Assembly (NCBI RefSeq): GCF_032884065.1
Contig: NC_088866.1
Location: 47,651,490-47,715,489 of the forward strand
Length of the DNA stretch: 64,000 nucleotides
Reading direction: 5' to 3'
Source of the DNA: Artemia franciscana
Lineage: Eukaryota > Arthropoda > Branchiopoda > Anostraca > Artemiidae
The notes below the pieces were generated by a model that did no database searches, was not told where the DNA came from, and saw only the letters and a program-made list of their open reading frames with translations. Made by a program: the position numbers and the translations under genes. Of this stretch, positions 49,495 through 61,608 are shown piece by piece (within the stretch, counting starts at the first letter, position 1; each line of letters opens with the position of its first letter).

Positions 49495-50135
49495 GACTCC
49501 CCTGAGATGGATTTTGTAGATAAGCTATATTTATAGTCGAGTAAATATGATTAATATTTCTAAGGAAGCCTATCAAGTCCCTTGGGAAGAGGGTGGGATT
49601 AAGGTTCTATTTGCAATTGAACTGTCTAATGAGTTCGAATTGAACTGTCTAAAGATTAAAGCTTGAAGAAGTCAATTTATAAAGGGACGCGATTTATCCA
49701 CAGTTTTTGATTGTGCAGAAGAGAGCGGGAATGAATAGGAAGAGCCGTATTGGTACCGACCGACCTAGTGCCTTAAACTGCTGGGGACAGGTAGCTCAGG
49801 TACTCGCACTTCCCACAATCAATAACAGTGTATTATTGTTCATAATCGTATATATCCATTGTTTGCAGACTGGAGGAGAATAGTGCTTCCAGTGGCCAGT
49901 TTTTCTGAAGAAGTCAAAGAGGTGAAAGGACTTGTCGTTAGTCCATATACCTCCCTACCATTTTTGGAACTGGAACTGATGACTCCCCTGAGATGGGTTT
50001 TGTAGAGAAGCTATATTTATAGTGGAGTAAATATGATTAATATTTCTAAGGAAGCCTATCAAGTCCCTTGGGAAGAGGGTGGGATTCAAGTTCTATTTGC
50101 AATTGAACTGTCTAATGAGTTTGAAAGTTCAGTTC
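49495..50135 (+). repeat. Direct repeat, 486-bp period
   Basis: GACTCCCCTGAGATGG starts a block of about 150 bp at 49495 and again at 49981, nearly identical through GGGAAGAGGGTGGGATT and GCAATTGAACTGTCTAATGAG. The first copy has an extra short repeat at its end. Non-coding. Confidence 0.85.
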
Positions 50136-51129
50136 AGAAATTTCAGATGGAATATACTGACAAGACTGATTATATGCAGAGAGCATACTAATACAGTCAT
50201 ATTGGAGATTACTTCAGATTTAGGAGTTTGTAAGTAGCATAATCTTGTCTGTGGTTATAAAATATTAAGATTTTCTAGAGAGCTGCACAGAACAAAGTTT
50301 TTTTTATCAGTTAGAAAGGTGTGTTATTAGGAATAGAGCTCGGGAATGCACATTTCCTATTACCATCGTTTCTTATTTTACCCTAAATATTCAATTTAAA
50401 CAATCTTAATTTCAGATTTATTTTTTCCCTCTACTCATTACTTTTCCTAATCACTCTCTAAGATAACAAAAAGTAGCTTTTCTAAGAGTTTACGCTATTT
50501 AAAATTTTATGATTAAATCACTAATGGGACAGCTAAGAAATAGCCTAGACATAGACCTACATTTAGAATTAATTTCATCCTGAATCCTAAAATTCTAGTT
50601 GTGTGATGACTTTTTGCTATCTTGAAAAGGGGAAAATGAAACATTCTGGGATGGGTCTACAGGCTAAAGCATATCCCAGGAAGATATTTTAAAGTACCCA
50701 CTTCCACTACTTCTCCCTTTAGAGGGCCCTTAGTTCTTAATTATTCTGGCCTTAGACAACTCCTGTTGATTGAGCAAACTTTAAGCCATAATACTGTTTT
50801 TTTCTAATTCTATAAATAATATTTTATGCCACCACATTATAGGTTAAATATATGGCTTATATTATTTATTCTCCATGATTTTTTGTTTTATTTGATTTCA
50901 TTGATGTCAGTTGCTTTCTGTTAAAAATACATTTATTTTTTTTACATCAAGCTTCTTCTTTTGTGAAAAAATTTGAACTGTTTTTCTTTTTACATGTTGT
51001 ATAAAATGTAAAGGAATACCTGGCCCTTCATTTCACAGATTCAACTAAAAGTATTTGAGGCATCTTACATCAAAATTCATTTGACAAATTTTAATGTTTT
51101 TTTTCTTTAGATGACATGGGACACCATTA

Positions 51130-51930
51130 AAGTTTTGCATTTGCTTTGCTAAAAATTGTCTTAAAAAATGCCAAGTTTAGAGAGTTATGTGGATATTTTT
51201 CTTGCTGATGAGTATAATTGTTTTTAAAATTCCTTCTGTTTAAATCCTCTTAGAGAGATTCTGAGCCAACCATGGGTATATTGTTGTCACAAATGATTTT
51301 TCTCAAATGGGCTTGTGGAAAACAAATATAACATATAATTTCTCTTTTTTTCATTATTTCAAGACTAGAATATCACAAAACTAAGCATTCATATTGCTGA
51401 TTGTACCTTAAGTAAATACAATCTCTGATGGAGTTTTGTTGATACCTGTTTAAAGATTTATTTGTCTTAATAAAATACATATTGTTTGTGGGACAGCAAG
51501 TAGCAACTATGACATGAGTTGTTTTTTTTCAATATTTTCTTTTTCCAAATAATTTTTGTTCTCTAGTGACATTTGTGTTCCTTTCTAAGTGGCTGGCACT
51601 CTAGGTTGAGAATCCTTTATCCAAAGGGCACAGGTTTAATTCCTGGCATTAGCAGTTTATTGGTTTGTGACAAAGGTCAGTGATGTAACTCTGTAAGTTC
51701 AGCCAGAATTGGCCCAAACTTAAGAGGTTACCTAGAGAAATCTGGGGCCAGTAAGCAGGAAGGGCATGCACAAGCATAGGATGACTGGCCTCTAGCTTCC
51801 TATTGCACTTCATGACTAAAGGATCACCTGGTCTTTTACTGGGCTTCTGACTTAGCCAAAGAAGCTTTCTTTTAAACCAATTAAACATAAGTACAAAGGA
51901 AGAAATGCCAGTAAGCTAGTCCTTCCTTTT
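51130..51930 (+). repeat. Dispersed unit, copy 3, with SINE
   Basis: Contains one 160-bp unit (51165-51330), the GACTAGAATATCACAAAACT block, a tRNA-like head (51569-51650, GGTTTAATTCC B-box-like) and a SINE body to about 51845. Same order as copies 1 and 2. Confidence 0.75.
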
Positions 51931-53190
51931 TATACCACTTGATGCCTTTTTTTATGCTCTTTACAAATATAATAAGTGCTTCTACTGCAAATTCAGATTT
52001 ATGCACTTTTTCACCTCTTGACCTCTTAAGAATGACCTATAAATGGGGTAATTACAAATCTGTAATAGTTTAGAAACAAATTTGGGCTATATATTTGCAC
52101 ATCAGGGGGTGGGGGTAAAGCATAGCATATATTATATATGTAAACTAACCATTGCTGTTTTTTTTAATGCGTTTGTTCACATCAAATTTTGATTAAAAGA
52201 GAAATCAATCAGTGCAACAGCACACACATAAAAAAAAACTCCAGTCATGGTTACTTTACATATTTAATATATGCTACACTTTACTCCCCTTTTCAGAGCG
52301 TGCTCCCTTTTCAGAGCATTAAGACAATTTATCACAACAAGAAATATCCAAAGCATCTTGAATGGAATGACTTAAAAGGCAAAAGACAACCACAATTTGT
52401 TCACAAGGCCTTAATGCTATGTAAAGTTCTGCTTCACATATGAAGCAGAATGCTATGTGAAGTTTATAGATTCATCCCTGAAAGTTTCATTTTCCTAACC
52501 TAAACCCTTTCTGAGATAGCAAGAAGTCAATTAACTAGAATTTTACCAAAGTAGGTACTTCAAAATACCTTCCTGGGACATACTTTAGCCTGTAGAAACA
52601 TACCTGAGTTTCATTTTCCTAGCCTAACCTCTTTAAAAGATAGCCGAAAGTAGCTAAAATAAAATTTTACTCCTATGATTAAATAGCAATCTCAACAAAT
52701 ATAGACTATATAAAAGGCTATAGGTATTGGCCTAGTCATTATAATTTTTTTTTCACTAAAAATTATAGGATGTTTGGAAACTAGGCCAGTTTTTTATATA
52801 GTAGCCTAACACTTGACTAACTCACCAATGTGATAGCTGCCTCCCTAAGAACCAGCCTTTTTAATAACAAAAAAAAATTTCTTCTGACTCCTTACGAAGC
52901 TTAGCCTAGGCAAGACAGGCCTAGAACACTAGAAACCCTTTAGATACTAAGGAATATGCATAAGATTACTTACAGGTCACTGAAAAGCTAAACCGGTTTA
53001 TCCATTTAAAAAACATGTAGCATTGATGTCACTTGTCCTCAATAATCTTTTATTTGGGGGTTAGAAAGTCCCACGGACAAGTAATCCTGAGCGTTCGAGG
53101 GGGTAATCCGACTAGCCTCGGACGTCATGTGCGTCTCATAAAACGCTTGGATTAGTCAGATTAGTCATCAGACAAGTAAACGAACACGGG

Positions 53191-55589
53191 ATTGTTTTAA
53201 TAGATGACAGTTTTCATGAAAAATTTAAAATGAGCAACTGTGTTCAGATGACTCACTGATAAGCAATGAGAAGGAGGATTAAATTCGTCATCATCCTGAT
53301 AAGGATCATCCAAATATTTCCAAAGATCATCCCAATATTTCACAGGAATTGTATTTTCAAAACTAAAGGCAGAGAAAAAGCAACTAGTAACTGGAAATTA
53401 AGGTAAAATATTGTTTTGTCAAAATTTCAATAGGTATAGACCTGTCATGTAGGCAAATTTCAGGGCCCTCTAGAGGGAGAAGGAGTGGAGGTGGGTACTT
53501 TAGAAAACCTTCCCAGGACATGCTTTGGCCTGTAGACCCATCCCTGAATATTTCATTTTCCTAACCTAAGCCCTTTCTGAGATAGCAGGAAGTCAATTAA
53601 CTAGAATTTATGGTATCTTAAAAAGTAATTAATCTTTATGATTAAAGCTCTCAGGATTGCATTTAGACTCAATTTGGATAATATAGGCTAGATTTATGGC
53701 ATGGGAAGGTTTTTAAGTATCCACCTTCTTCACTTCCCTATCAATTTGGCAATGAACTTAGAACAAACTTAGATAACCTATCCTGTAAAAGTAGGCCTTA
53801 ACTTCCAGCAATAGACCCAGGGGCAGATCCAGGATTTTCTCTAGGGGGGGGGCATAATAGGTTACTTTGATTAACTTGCAAACAGAGAAATACCCCTAAT
53901 GTAAATGAGGATAAAATTATAGCAGTTCACATCACTGGCCTACTAATAAAATGAACATATCATTTGATGCCTTTTTTTATGGTCCTTACAAATATAATAA
54001 TTGCTTCTACCTTAAATTCAAATTTAAGAACTTTTTAACCTAACCTAAACTAACCTTATTATGAATAATTTTAGCCCTGAAAAGATGTAGTATTATTTTG
54101 TTGAAAACAGTGTAGAGAAAACATAGTATTATTTTGTTAGAAATTTAGAGGGTTTCAATCTGTAGAGGTTTCTAATTATTCAATTGAAATATTAAGTCTT
54201 GATATTTTTGTTGGGCAACAATATCAAAATTATAAATTTGACTCAGATTTAGCATTAAGTAAGAGGATTGTCATGTAAAATTTTTAATTTATAAACAACT
54301 AATTGTGGATATATAACTAAATGGCATGTATCAAAATAAGCATAAAAATCTTCATTGACAATTTTGGACCATTTTATGGACAAATATGTGCAACCCCTAT
54401 ACAAAAACATAACTTATTTTGTGACTGGTTGGTATTGAGAAGGTTATAAATTCTGAAGTAATATTGCAGTTGTATTCTCTTTCTGTGGTTAACTGAAGTT
54501 GGGTGAATTTCCAATTTTTATCAACATTTTATTATTAAAACTTTGAAAAAAAAATCAATGCCATTCTACTGATTCAAAACAAGAATTTCAAAACTCATCT
54601 ATACCAGCTAAAAAAAGCATAATTATTTGCCTTTCTTTATAAACAATTTTTCAAAAATCTATTCTTCTAAAATGAATACTCCAACATCTAAAGAAGTATT
54701 TTGACTTATATGCTTAGTTTTATGTATAAACTTATACAAACGTTTATTAAACTCCTAAAGAGTTTGGCCTGTATTTTAAGGTTTTAGGATGAACAGAGGA
54801 GGTAATATGTCATGTAATGCAGAGCTTTAATCTGATTAAAATAGGCAATAAAGTAGCCACTATTTGCTCACCAAAATCCAAAACTTAAATTAATAATTTT
54901 TGCACTTCTCATACATTTACTTTCTTTTATGCAAATCCCCTAAAAAACAATGTCGTAAAAACCAGACCTCTTTACAAAAAAGTAAATTCAAATTTGTCTC
55001 TGAATCAATCAGGCTATCTGTCTGTGCTTTTTTGACAATTAACCATGGGTTGATGCCCACAACTAATTGGCTTTAATTCAAATAATTTGAATTAAAACTG
55101 AGTAATTGTGGGCATCAAGCCATGACTAGTTGTAGAAAAAGCAAAGAAAGGTAGTATGAGTAAGTGAGAGGCAAATCTGGCATAAGCACTTATTAGGATT
55201 CTAAAAAAATGATGTCAGTTAATTTGTTGATATATAAGTCTGTCTGTCATCAATCCTTGCATAGTTTTGTCATGTGTCATTGTTTCACCTCTTTCCCCTA
55301 TAAGTGATAGTAACATAGAGCTCACTATAGATATTTACCTTCTTTTATTTTTAGATAGCACCTCTCTTTTCTTCCTGATGACTGATTATTGCATTTGCTG
55401 CAAAATAATAAAGAAGAAAAATGTCACACTGTTTGAATAAGCTTATATAGTTTGAGAAATTTTGAAATCATCCATCAGAGGCAAGAGGGGGTAAAATGAA
55501 GCAAAATTCTTTAGAAATGAGATAAAAAAGTATTTATGGTTGTTTTGAAAATTTTTGTTTTGATTTTTTTTTTTTTTCGGCTGTTTAGG
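53191..55589. other. Non-coding, hAT-like end and one hairpin
   Basis: 53470-53640 repeats text of 52480-52680. 53818 starts a CAGGGGCAGATCCAGG end followed by sequence matching 38217-38290, a further hAT-like MITE end without a visible partner. 55043-55125 is an imperfect hairpin (TTGATGCCCACAA ... TTGTGGGCATCAA). No gene. Confidence 0.55.
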
Positions 55590-56480
55590 CTGTTTTAGGC
55601 TACTTTGGTCTACTTTTGCAGTATTAGTAGTTTCTAATAAGTTTTCTTCTTCATTTAAATTCTTAAAGGTGTTCTCTATAGGGTGTTGGCTTGTGAGATG
55701 TTTCAAACAGGCTAAATTGGCTACTTAGGTCTACTGGTAGATGTTTCAAACAGGCTAAATTGGCTACTTAGGTCTACTTTTGCAGTATTAGCAGTCTCTA
55801 ATAAGTTTTCTTATTCATTTAAATTCTCAAAGGTGTTCTGTAAAGGGTTTTGGCTTGTGAGATGTTTCAAACAGGCTAAATTGGCTACTTAGGTCTACTT
55901 CTGCAGTATTAGCAGAGTTTTTAATAAGTTTTCTTCTGCATTTGAATTCTCAAAGGTGTTTTCTATAGGGTTTTGGCTTGTGAGATGTTTCAAACAGGCT
56001 AAATTGGCTACTTAGGTCTACTTTTGCAGTATTAGCAGTTTCTAATAAGTTTTCTTCTTCATTTAAATTCTCAAAGGTGTTCTCTATAGGGTGTTGGCTT
56101 GTGAGATGTTTCAAACAGGCTAAATTGGCTACTTAGGTCTACTTTTGCAGTATTAGCAGAGTTTCTAATAAGTCTTCTTATTCATTTAAATTCTCAAAGG
56201 TGTTTTCTATAGGGTTCTGGCTTGTGAGATGTTTCAAACTGGCTAAATTGGCTGCTTAGGTCTACTTTTGCAGTACCAGCAGAGTTTCTAATAAGTTTTC
56301 TTATTCATTTAAATTCTCAAAGGCGTTTTCTATAGGGTGTTGGCTTGTGAGATGTTTCAAACAGGCTAAATTGGCTACTTAGGTCTACTTTTGCAGTACT
56401 AGCAGGGTTTCTAATAAGTTTCCTTCTTATTTAAATTCTTAAAGGTGTTTTCTATAAGGTGTGGCTTGTGAGGTGTTGCA
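55590..56480 (+). repeat. 121-bp monomer array, about seven units
   Basis: GATGTTTCAAACAGGCTAAA recurs at 55697, 55740, 55861, 55984, 56105, 56228 and 56351, so the period is 121-124 bp apart from one 43-bp partial unit. Monomers are nearly identical. The last is followed by related TTATTAG...CATGCTAGGTT repeats (56500, 56650, 57860) leading into the RTE element. The second RTE copy has only about one monomer (from 62363). Confidence 0.9.
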
Positions 56481-56726
56481 ATCAGGCCAAATGGGTTATT
56501 TATTAGTTAATTATTAGTTAACATGCTAGGTTGTGGAAGAGGACAATAGAGCTATTTTGTGTTTTCTTTATTTTTTGGTATATATTAAAAGGAAAGTTGT
56601 ACTTTATTACAATATTAATTAGCTGCAATAGTTAATTAATTATTAGTTTGCATGCTAGGTTTTAGCAGAGGACAACAGAGCTTGTATGTGTTATTTTTGA
56701 CCTTTACTTTATAGTCTAAATTAAAG

Positions 56727-57809
56727 TTAATCAATCAATCAATCAATCAATTTATTGATACTAAAAGAAAAAACTAATACAAAAGTAAAGTGGTTACTAG
56801 GCCCAAGAAGCTTTGCTTGTAATGGACCACAGAGAACAAGAATAAAACACTATTATAAAATATATACAAAAAAAAAAAAAAAACAAAAAAAAACACTGGA
56901 ACAAGACAAGGACATTGAATAGATAGGATATTTAACAGATAGAAGATTTAGAAGGAGATTAACATATAGCTGAAAATGATTTTAAAAGAAGAGAAGAGAC
57001 ATACAAATTAGGAAAGGATTAATAAAGAGAGAAAAATTATTGAATTGGAAATACCCGACGAAATAATGCCTTTGCAGAAAGAAAAAGAGGGACATCCGAA
57101 GGGATGGAGTTCCATAATAGAATTGATTGATATACTGGAGACCTCTGGCTTGCTGTAGAAGATCGTTTTGGTAAAATAAATCGTCGAGAAGAATTACGTA
57201 AAGAAGAAAAGTACCTACCTGAGCCTGTCCGTGAGAAAAACTGCTGTAGGGGCGGTGGGAGAGTACCTAGAAAAGCAGAATGCGCAAAATAAAGGGTACT
57301 TTTACCTATAATATGATCCAGCGGAGCTATTCCAGTATCATTATAAAGATCAGAGGAAGGGTAAAGCCGAGGGAGAAGAAAAGTAGCCTTCACTGCCCTA
57401 TTTTGGGCTCTTTGAAGTGAGCAGAGAAGAGATTTATTAGTATTACCCCAGACAGAGCAGCAATAAGAAAGGTAAGGATAAATAAAAGCATAATAAAGAG
57501 AAACCATAATATCAGGAGGAAGAAATGAGTTAATCCGGTGCAACATTGAAGACTGGCGGAGGATTAAGGAACGGGTGTGAGTTATATGCGGTTTGAAAGA
57601 AAGAAAACAGTCAAGATACACACCAAGAAATTTCACCACAGTAGCTTGTGGTATAATATCATTCCCAAAAGTCAGGGTGATTGGCTCCTGTACGTCTCGC
57701 ATACGGTAAGGGGTCCTGAAGTTGACAATGGCACTCTTTCGGCTGTTAAGAGCCATACCATTTGACCAGCACCAATCCTTTACTTTATCAAGAAGACCTT
57801 GAGCCATAG
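56727..57809 (-). mobile_element. 5'-truncated CR1/L2-like LINE with 4-bp target duplication
   Basis: Inserted in the first RTE 5' region. The second copy (62740-62770) reads CTAAATTAAAGTAAAGTTGC without interruption; here the insert is bounded by AAAG (56723-56726) and AAAG (57810-57813). The 3' tail is TGAT repeats (GATTGATTGATT on the coding strand, 56730-56755) after an A-rich tract at 56870-56895. Confidence 0.93.
57037..57807 (-). CDS. LINE RT C-terminal part (truncated)
   Basis: 256 codons open, beginning at the truncation point. Sequence starts after the catalytic palm: MALNSRKSAIVNF and VKFLGVYLD (thumb), then YPYLSYCCSVWGNTNKSLL and LQRAQNRAVKATF, the conserved C-terminal block of CR1/L2-like elements, ending FRRVFPIQ. 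The catalytic boxes are lost to 5' truncation, so no activity. It is a different family from the LINE at 46775, judging by sequence and tail. Confidence 0.85.
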   Translation of the reverse strand: MAQGLLDKVKDWCWSNGMALNSRKSAIVNFRTPYRMRDVQEPITLTFGNDIIPQATVVKFLGVYLDCFLSFKPHITHTRSLILRQSSMLHRINSFLPPDIMVSLYYAFIYPYLSYCCSVWGNTNKSLLCSLQRAQNRAVKATFLLPRLYPSSDLYNDTGIAPLDHIIGKSTLYFAHSAFLGTLPPPLQQFFSRTGSGRYFSSLRNSSRRFILPKRSSTASQRSPVYQSILLWNSIPSDVPLFLSAKALFRRVFPIQ

Positions 57810-57813
57810 AAAG

Positions 57814-58772
57814 TAAAGTTGCAATTTACTGCAACTATTTATTAGTTGCATTAGTTAGTTAATTATTAGATAATCATGCTAGGTTTTGGTAGAGGACAAC
57901 AGATAGGGGAATGCCCTACAGATAGGTAGAGTAGCTCCATAGGAGGCTTATACCAAGTAGAACCTTGTCCCAGTGGGGTCCATAATAGAAACTGGGAAAC
58001 CCTCCCCCGGGGGTCATAATTACAGGTGGAGGAGGAAGAAGGCCCCTCAAATATGCACTCAACATGGCCCACTGCCGTGTTCACACGTCAGATGAGTTAC
58101 AAACCTTCTCCCAGTAATGGGTTAAATTGCATGGTGAAGCAGAACACCATTGCGGGAGGATCCTCTATAGGAGGACAACTGCAGCAGGGCGTAAGATCCA
58201 GATTTATGGACAGCGGCCTCTGTAAAGGGCTCCATCGACCCTTTTGGGGTACCTGCAAAACAGGGAAACCTGCTGTCCATTTTTCCCACTTGAGGAGTGG
58301 TGCCCCTTGAGGAAGTTACAGCCTAGTAAACAACACAGCACTCGTACGGGATTCTGATTATTGGATATTTTTCTGGGCTTGGTTTGTTTTGATGGGCGTT
58401 TTCGGGCTGAAAAACCTCTTCCTAGTTAATTTATCTACTATGGGCTGCCTCCCCGTAGTAGCATAATATCTGTAGGCATGAATATATAATGAGTTGGAGG
58501 TAATAGGCTTGGGACTGTCTGTGCAGGATTTCGACTCTTGTTGATAGAAGAGCATCACCAAGTGCTAAGAACCATGTTGTGACCAAGATGGGCCCAGGAT
58601 TGCACAAAGCCTCCAACTTACTGGAGGTCCCAGGGACTTCTTGCTGTCCGGTTCTAAGCCGGCTTAAGCGCTCCGGTGTAGACTTGAGAAGATATGTTGG
58701 TCCCCATCCTGCACAGGTATCAGGGATCACTGCTTTTCTTGAGGCCAAAATAATTTCAAAAATTTAAAGAAC
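57814..58772 (+). promoter_or_regulatory. RTE 5' leader region, copy 1
   Basis: Nearly identical to 62755-63714. Contains CCAGTGGGGTCCATAATAGAAACTGG, split here as CCAGTGGGGTCCATAATAG then AAACTGG, and GGAGGTCCCAGGGACTTC. It precedes the endonuclease ATG directly, so probably serves as 5' UTR and internal promoter. Small frames in it (58026-58310 plus, 58431-58748 minus) are shared by both copies simply through identity. Confidence 0.55.
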
Positions 58773-59440
58773 ATGCAAATTGGAACTTGGAATGTTACAA
58801 CGTTAAAAAATGAATATCGCATCGACATTTTGACTGACGAATTCAGACGGTTTGAACTGGATTGATTAGGAGTTTCAGAAACTCATATCCCAGGGGTAGG
58901 AAGCATGAAATTAGGTGACATAAAATTTGTTTACTCAGGCAGGAAGGATGGGGTACATAGACAGGGAGTAGGGCTCATGATGATTAAGGAAGCTGCTAAG
59001 TCTTGTTTAGGCGGGGAAGGTATTAATAATAGAATACTAATTGCTCATTTTATGACTAAAAAGTTTAGGGTATCAGTTATAGTAGTACATGCCCCCATTG
59101 GACCAACTGATGGATATACTAGTGACTCAGATGAATTTTACTTACAGTTACAGGAGCAAATAGACAGGGTACCAGGTAGAAATATGGTGTTTTTGCTAGG
59201 AGATTTTAATGCCCAGCTTGGTAGAAATAGGGATAGATGGTATCCTAGCCTAGGTAAATTTGGTGTAGGAAAAGAAAACAGTAATGGCTATAGGCTTTTG
59301 TAATTTTGTAGGTATAACAACCTAGTTATAACCAATACGGTGTTTGGTCACAAAATGACCCATAAGTTGACATGGTATTCACGTGATGGTAAGACAGCAA
59401 ACCTTATTGATTCATCTAGTAGTGTCTAAGGTTAATTTAA
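58773..59440 (+). pseudogene. RTE-clade endonuclease, disrupted
   Basis: ATG at 58773 reads MQIGTWNVTTLKNEY, the start of APE endonucleases of RTE elements. TGA at 58863 replaces a Leu codon that is TTA in copy 2. Then GVSETHIPG (catalytic Glu), VIVVHAPIGPTD and FLLGDFNAQLG (GDFN motif). TAA at 59301 replaces a sense codon. After LTWYSRDGKTANLID a deletion removes the segment before HLVVSKVN, taking part of the final Asp-His motif and changing frame. Dead as endonuclease. Confidence 0.85.
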
Positions 59441-61608
59441 AGCTAAAATTTCGGAAGGGTAACTCCCTCCCGGAAAGTTATGATGTTGGTAGACTTCAGG
59501 ATGAAAATTTGAGAAAAAAATTCCAGGAACAGTTGAGTACTAAACTTAAGAATTGAAAATTTGACAATGTGGAAGATGGATGGAATAATTTCAGAAAAAC
59601 AATTTGTGAAGTTGCTGATGGTGTCCTAGGGAAGAGTGCTAAGACTGCAACTAGGAATATTAGTGAAAAAGTTTTAGGTTTAATAGAGAGTAGAAGGGGT
59701 TTGTATAAGAATTTTCTGAGTGATAGGTCGTATGAAAACAAAAGGAATGTAAAGAAAGTGGAGAAAGTATTAAAATATGAACTAAGAAGATGTGAAGTGG
59801 ATGCGATGGATAAAATTGATGAGGATCTGGAAGATGCGGCTAGACGGCATAATAGTAAAATATTATACTGGCATGTTAATAAATTTAAAGGGAGTAGCCA
59901 ATCCGGACTAGTCCCAGTTAAAGATAGAAATGGGGCCACAATTAGTGATAAGGAAAGAGTTAAAGAAAGATGGGTGGAACATTTTGAGAATGTGCTAAAC
60001 CGAGATACAGTTGCAGGAAAAGATATAGATGAAAATGAAAAAGTTTGTGATACCTTAGATGTGAAGGAAGATTTGTTTAGTGAGGAAGAATTAGCGACAG
60101 TACTAAAAGGATTAAAAAATAATAAGGCCCCAGGTGCTGATAGTATGATTAATGAGTTTCTTAAATATGGTGCCTCTGAGGTTAGGAATAAGCTACTGAA
60201 GATTATGAACATGATTTTTGAAAAAGGGGAAGTACCCAATGATTTTAGGAAAACCTTAATTAAACCACTGTATAAGAAAGGTGACAAGAGTGAGTGTCGT
60301 AATTATCGAGGCATTAGTCTGGTCTCTATAGGTAGCAAATTACTGAGTAATATGATACTTTTTAGACTGAGACATGCTGTGGACAAAGTTTTAAGGGAAG
60401 AACAATGCGGTTTTAGAAAGGGTAGAGGATGTGTCGACCATGTTTTCACTCTTAGGTTAATAATTGAGAAGTCCCTTTGTTGTCAAACACCTTTGGTCCT
60501 CAGTTTTATCGATTATGAGCAAGCTTTCGATTCTGTTGATAGAACAGCGTTAACAAAGGTCTTGTCGTTATATAGTATACCTGAAAAATACATTAAAGTG
60601 ATTTGCGATATGTACGAGAATAATACTGCTGCCGTTAAGGTAGGAAATGAGGTTAGCAATTGGTTTTGTATTAAATCAGGAGTTAAGCAGGGTTGTGTTC
60701 TATCCCCCTTTATATGGATCATTTTGATGGACTTCGTCTTAAGGAGCACAGGAAAGGCAATTGGAGACCATGGAATCAAATGGGGAGAAACAACGCTCCT
60801 GGACTTAGATTATGCTGATGATTTAAGCATATTAGATGAAAGTGTGAGCAAAATGAATGAATTTTTTGAGGTTTGACGAGTTCAGGGTGCTAAAATAGGC
60901 TTGAAAATTAATGTTAAGAAGACTAAATCACTAAGGCTAGGAATAAGTGAAGATTAACAGGTGACATTAGGTAACGAAAAGATTGATCAGGTTGGGAGCT
61001 TCAGTTACCTTGGTAGTATTATTAGTAAAGAAGGTGGGAGCAGTGAAGATGTTTAAAGTAGAATAGCTAAGGCCCAGGGTTTTTTTTCACAGTTAAAAAA
61101 AGTTTGGAAGATTAGAAAGAGAAGTCTACAAACCAAGATTAGAATATTGGAAGCTACAGTGATGACAGTGGTCAAATATGGCTCTGAAGCATGGGCACTC
61201 CGAAAAGTAGATGAAAATTTACTAGATGTTTTCTAGAGAAATTGCCTACGGATTGTTCTGGGTACCCGGCTGACTGACCGTATTTCAAACAGTAGGTTGT
61301 ACGAAAAGTGTGGTTCAATCCCGCTTTCTGGGGTTATAATGAAAGAAAGGTTGAGATGGCTAGGCCACGTTCTACGGATGAAGGATGACAGATTACCGAA
61401 GTTTGTCCTTTTTGGCCAACCGTCTGGGGCTACACGGAAAGCAGGTCGCCCTTGTCTGGGTTGGGAGGATGTCATAAATAAAGATTTAAAGGAAATCTGA
61501 ACTTCCTGGGAGGGTGTAAAGAGGGAGGCTTTAAATAGATTAGGTTGGAGGAGGAGCGTGCGTAGCTGTGTTGGCCTCAGGCGGCTTGGTGCTGCAGTGA
61601 GTTATTAG
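59441..61608 (+). pseudogene. RTE-clade reverse transcriptase, several stops
   Basis: One frame from HLVVSKVN to the terminal TAG at 61606 carries TGA near 59554, an open section 59569-60876, then stops at 60874, 60955, 61054, 61234 and 61498. Motifs: NNKAPGAD, KPLYKKGDKSECRNYRGISL, EEQCGFRKGRGCVDHVF, FIDYEQAFDSVDR (first Asp), GVKQGCVLSPF and LDYADDLSI (catalytic pair). The tail reads YLGSIISKEGG, WALRKVDE and RLRWLGHVLRM, diagnostic of RTE elements. The stops have mixed origins (not one codon), so recoding is unlikely. Ends in a TAG repeat tail at 61606-61620. Confidence 0.88.

Larger units (their letters stand above)
49286..53190. mobile_element. 3.9-kb element with 170-bp terminal inverted repeats
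   Basis: Left end 49286-49455 and right end 53023-53190 are reverse complements with scattered differences: GTTTACTTGTC, TAATCCAAGCGTTTT, GACGTC, CTCGAACGCTCAGGATTACT and ACTTGTCCGTGGG occur in the same order in both. The interior carries the third dispersed unit, a SINE and sub-repeats but no transposase frame. It looks like a non-autonomous DNA transposon that has taken on other repeats. Exact ends (near GTGTTYGTTTAC) and target duplication are unclear. Confidence 0.75.

Noticed and set aside
55590-56480. CRISPR-like regular repeats
   Set aside because: Units of 121 bp are contiguous with no unique spacers, in eukaryotic DNA.
58026-58748. Small frames in the RTE leader, conserved in copy 2
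   Set aside because: The two copies are nearly identical DNA, so conservation is uninformative.
59441-61608. Stop-codon reassignment in the RTE frame
   Set aside because: TGA, TAA and TAG all appear, replacing different residues (Leu, Glu, Lys, Gln, Gly by family comparison), and an endonuclease deletion is also present; ordinary decay explains it.
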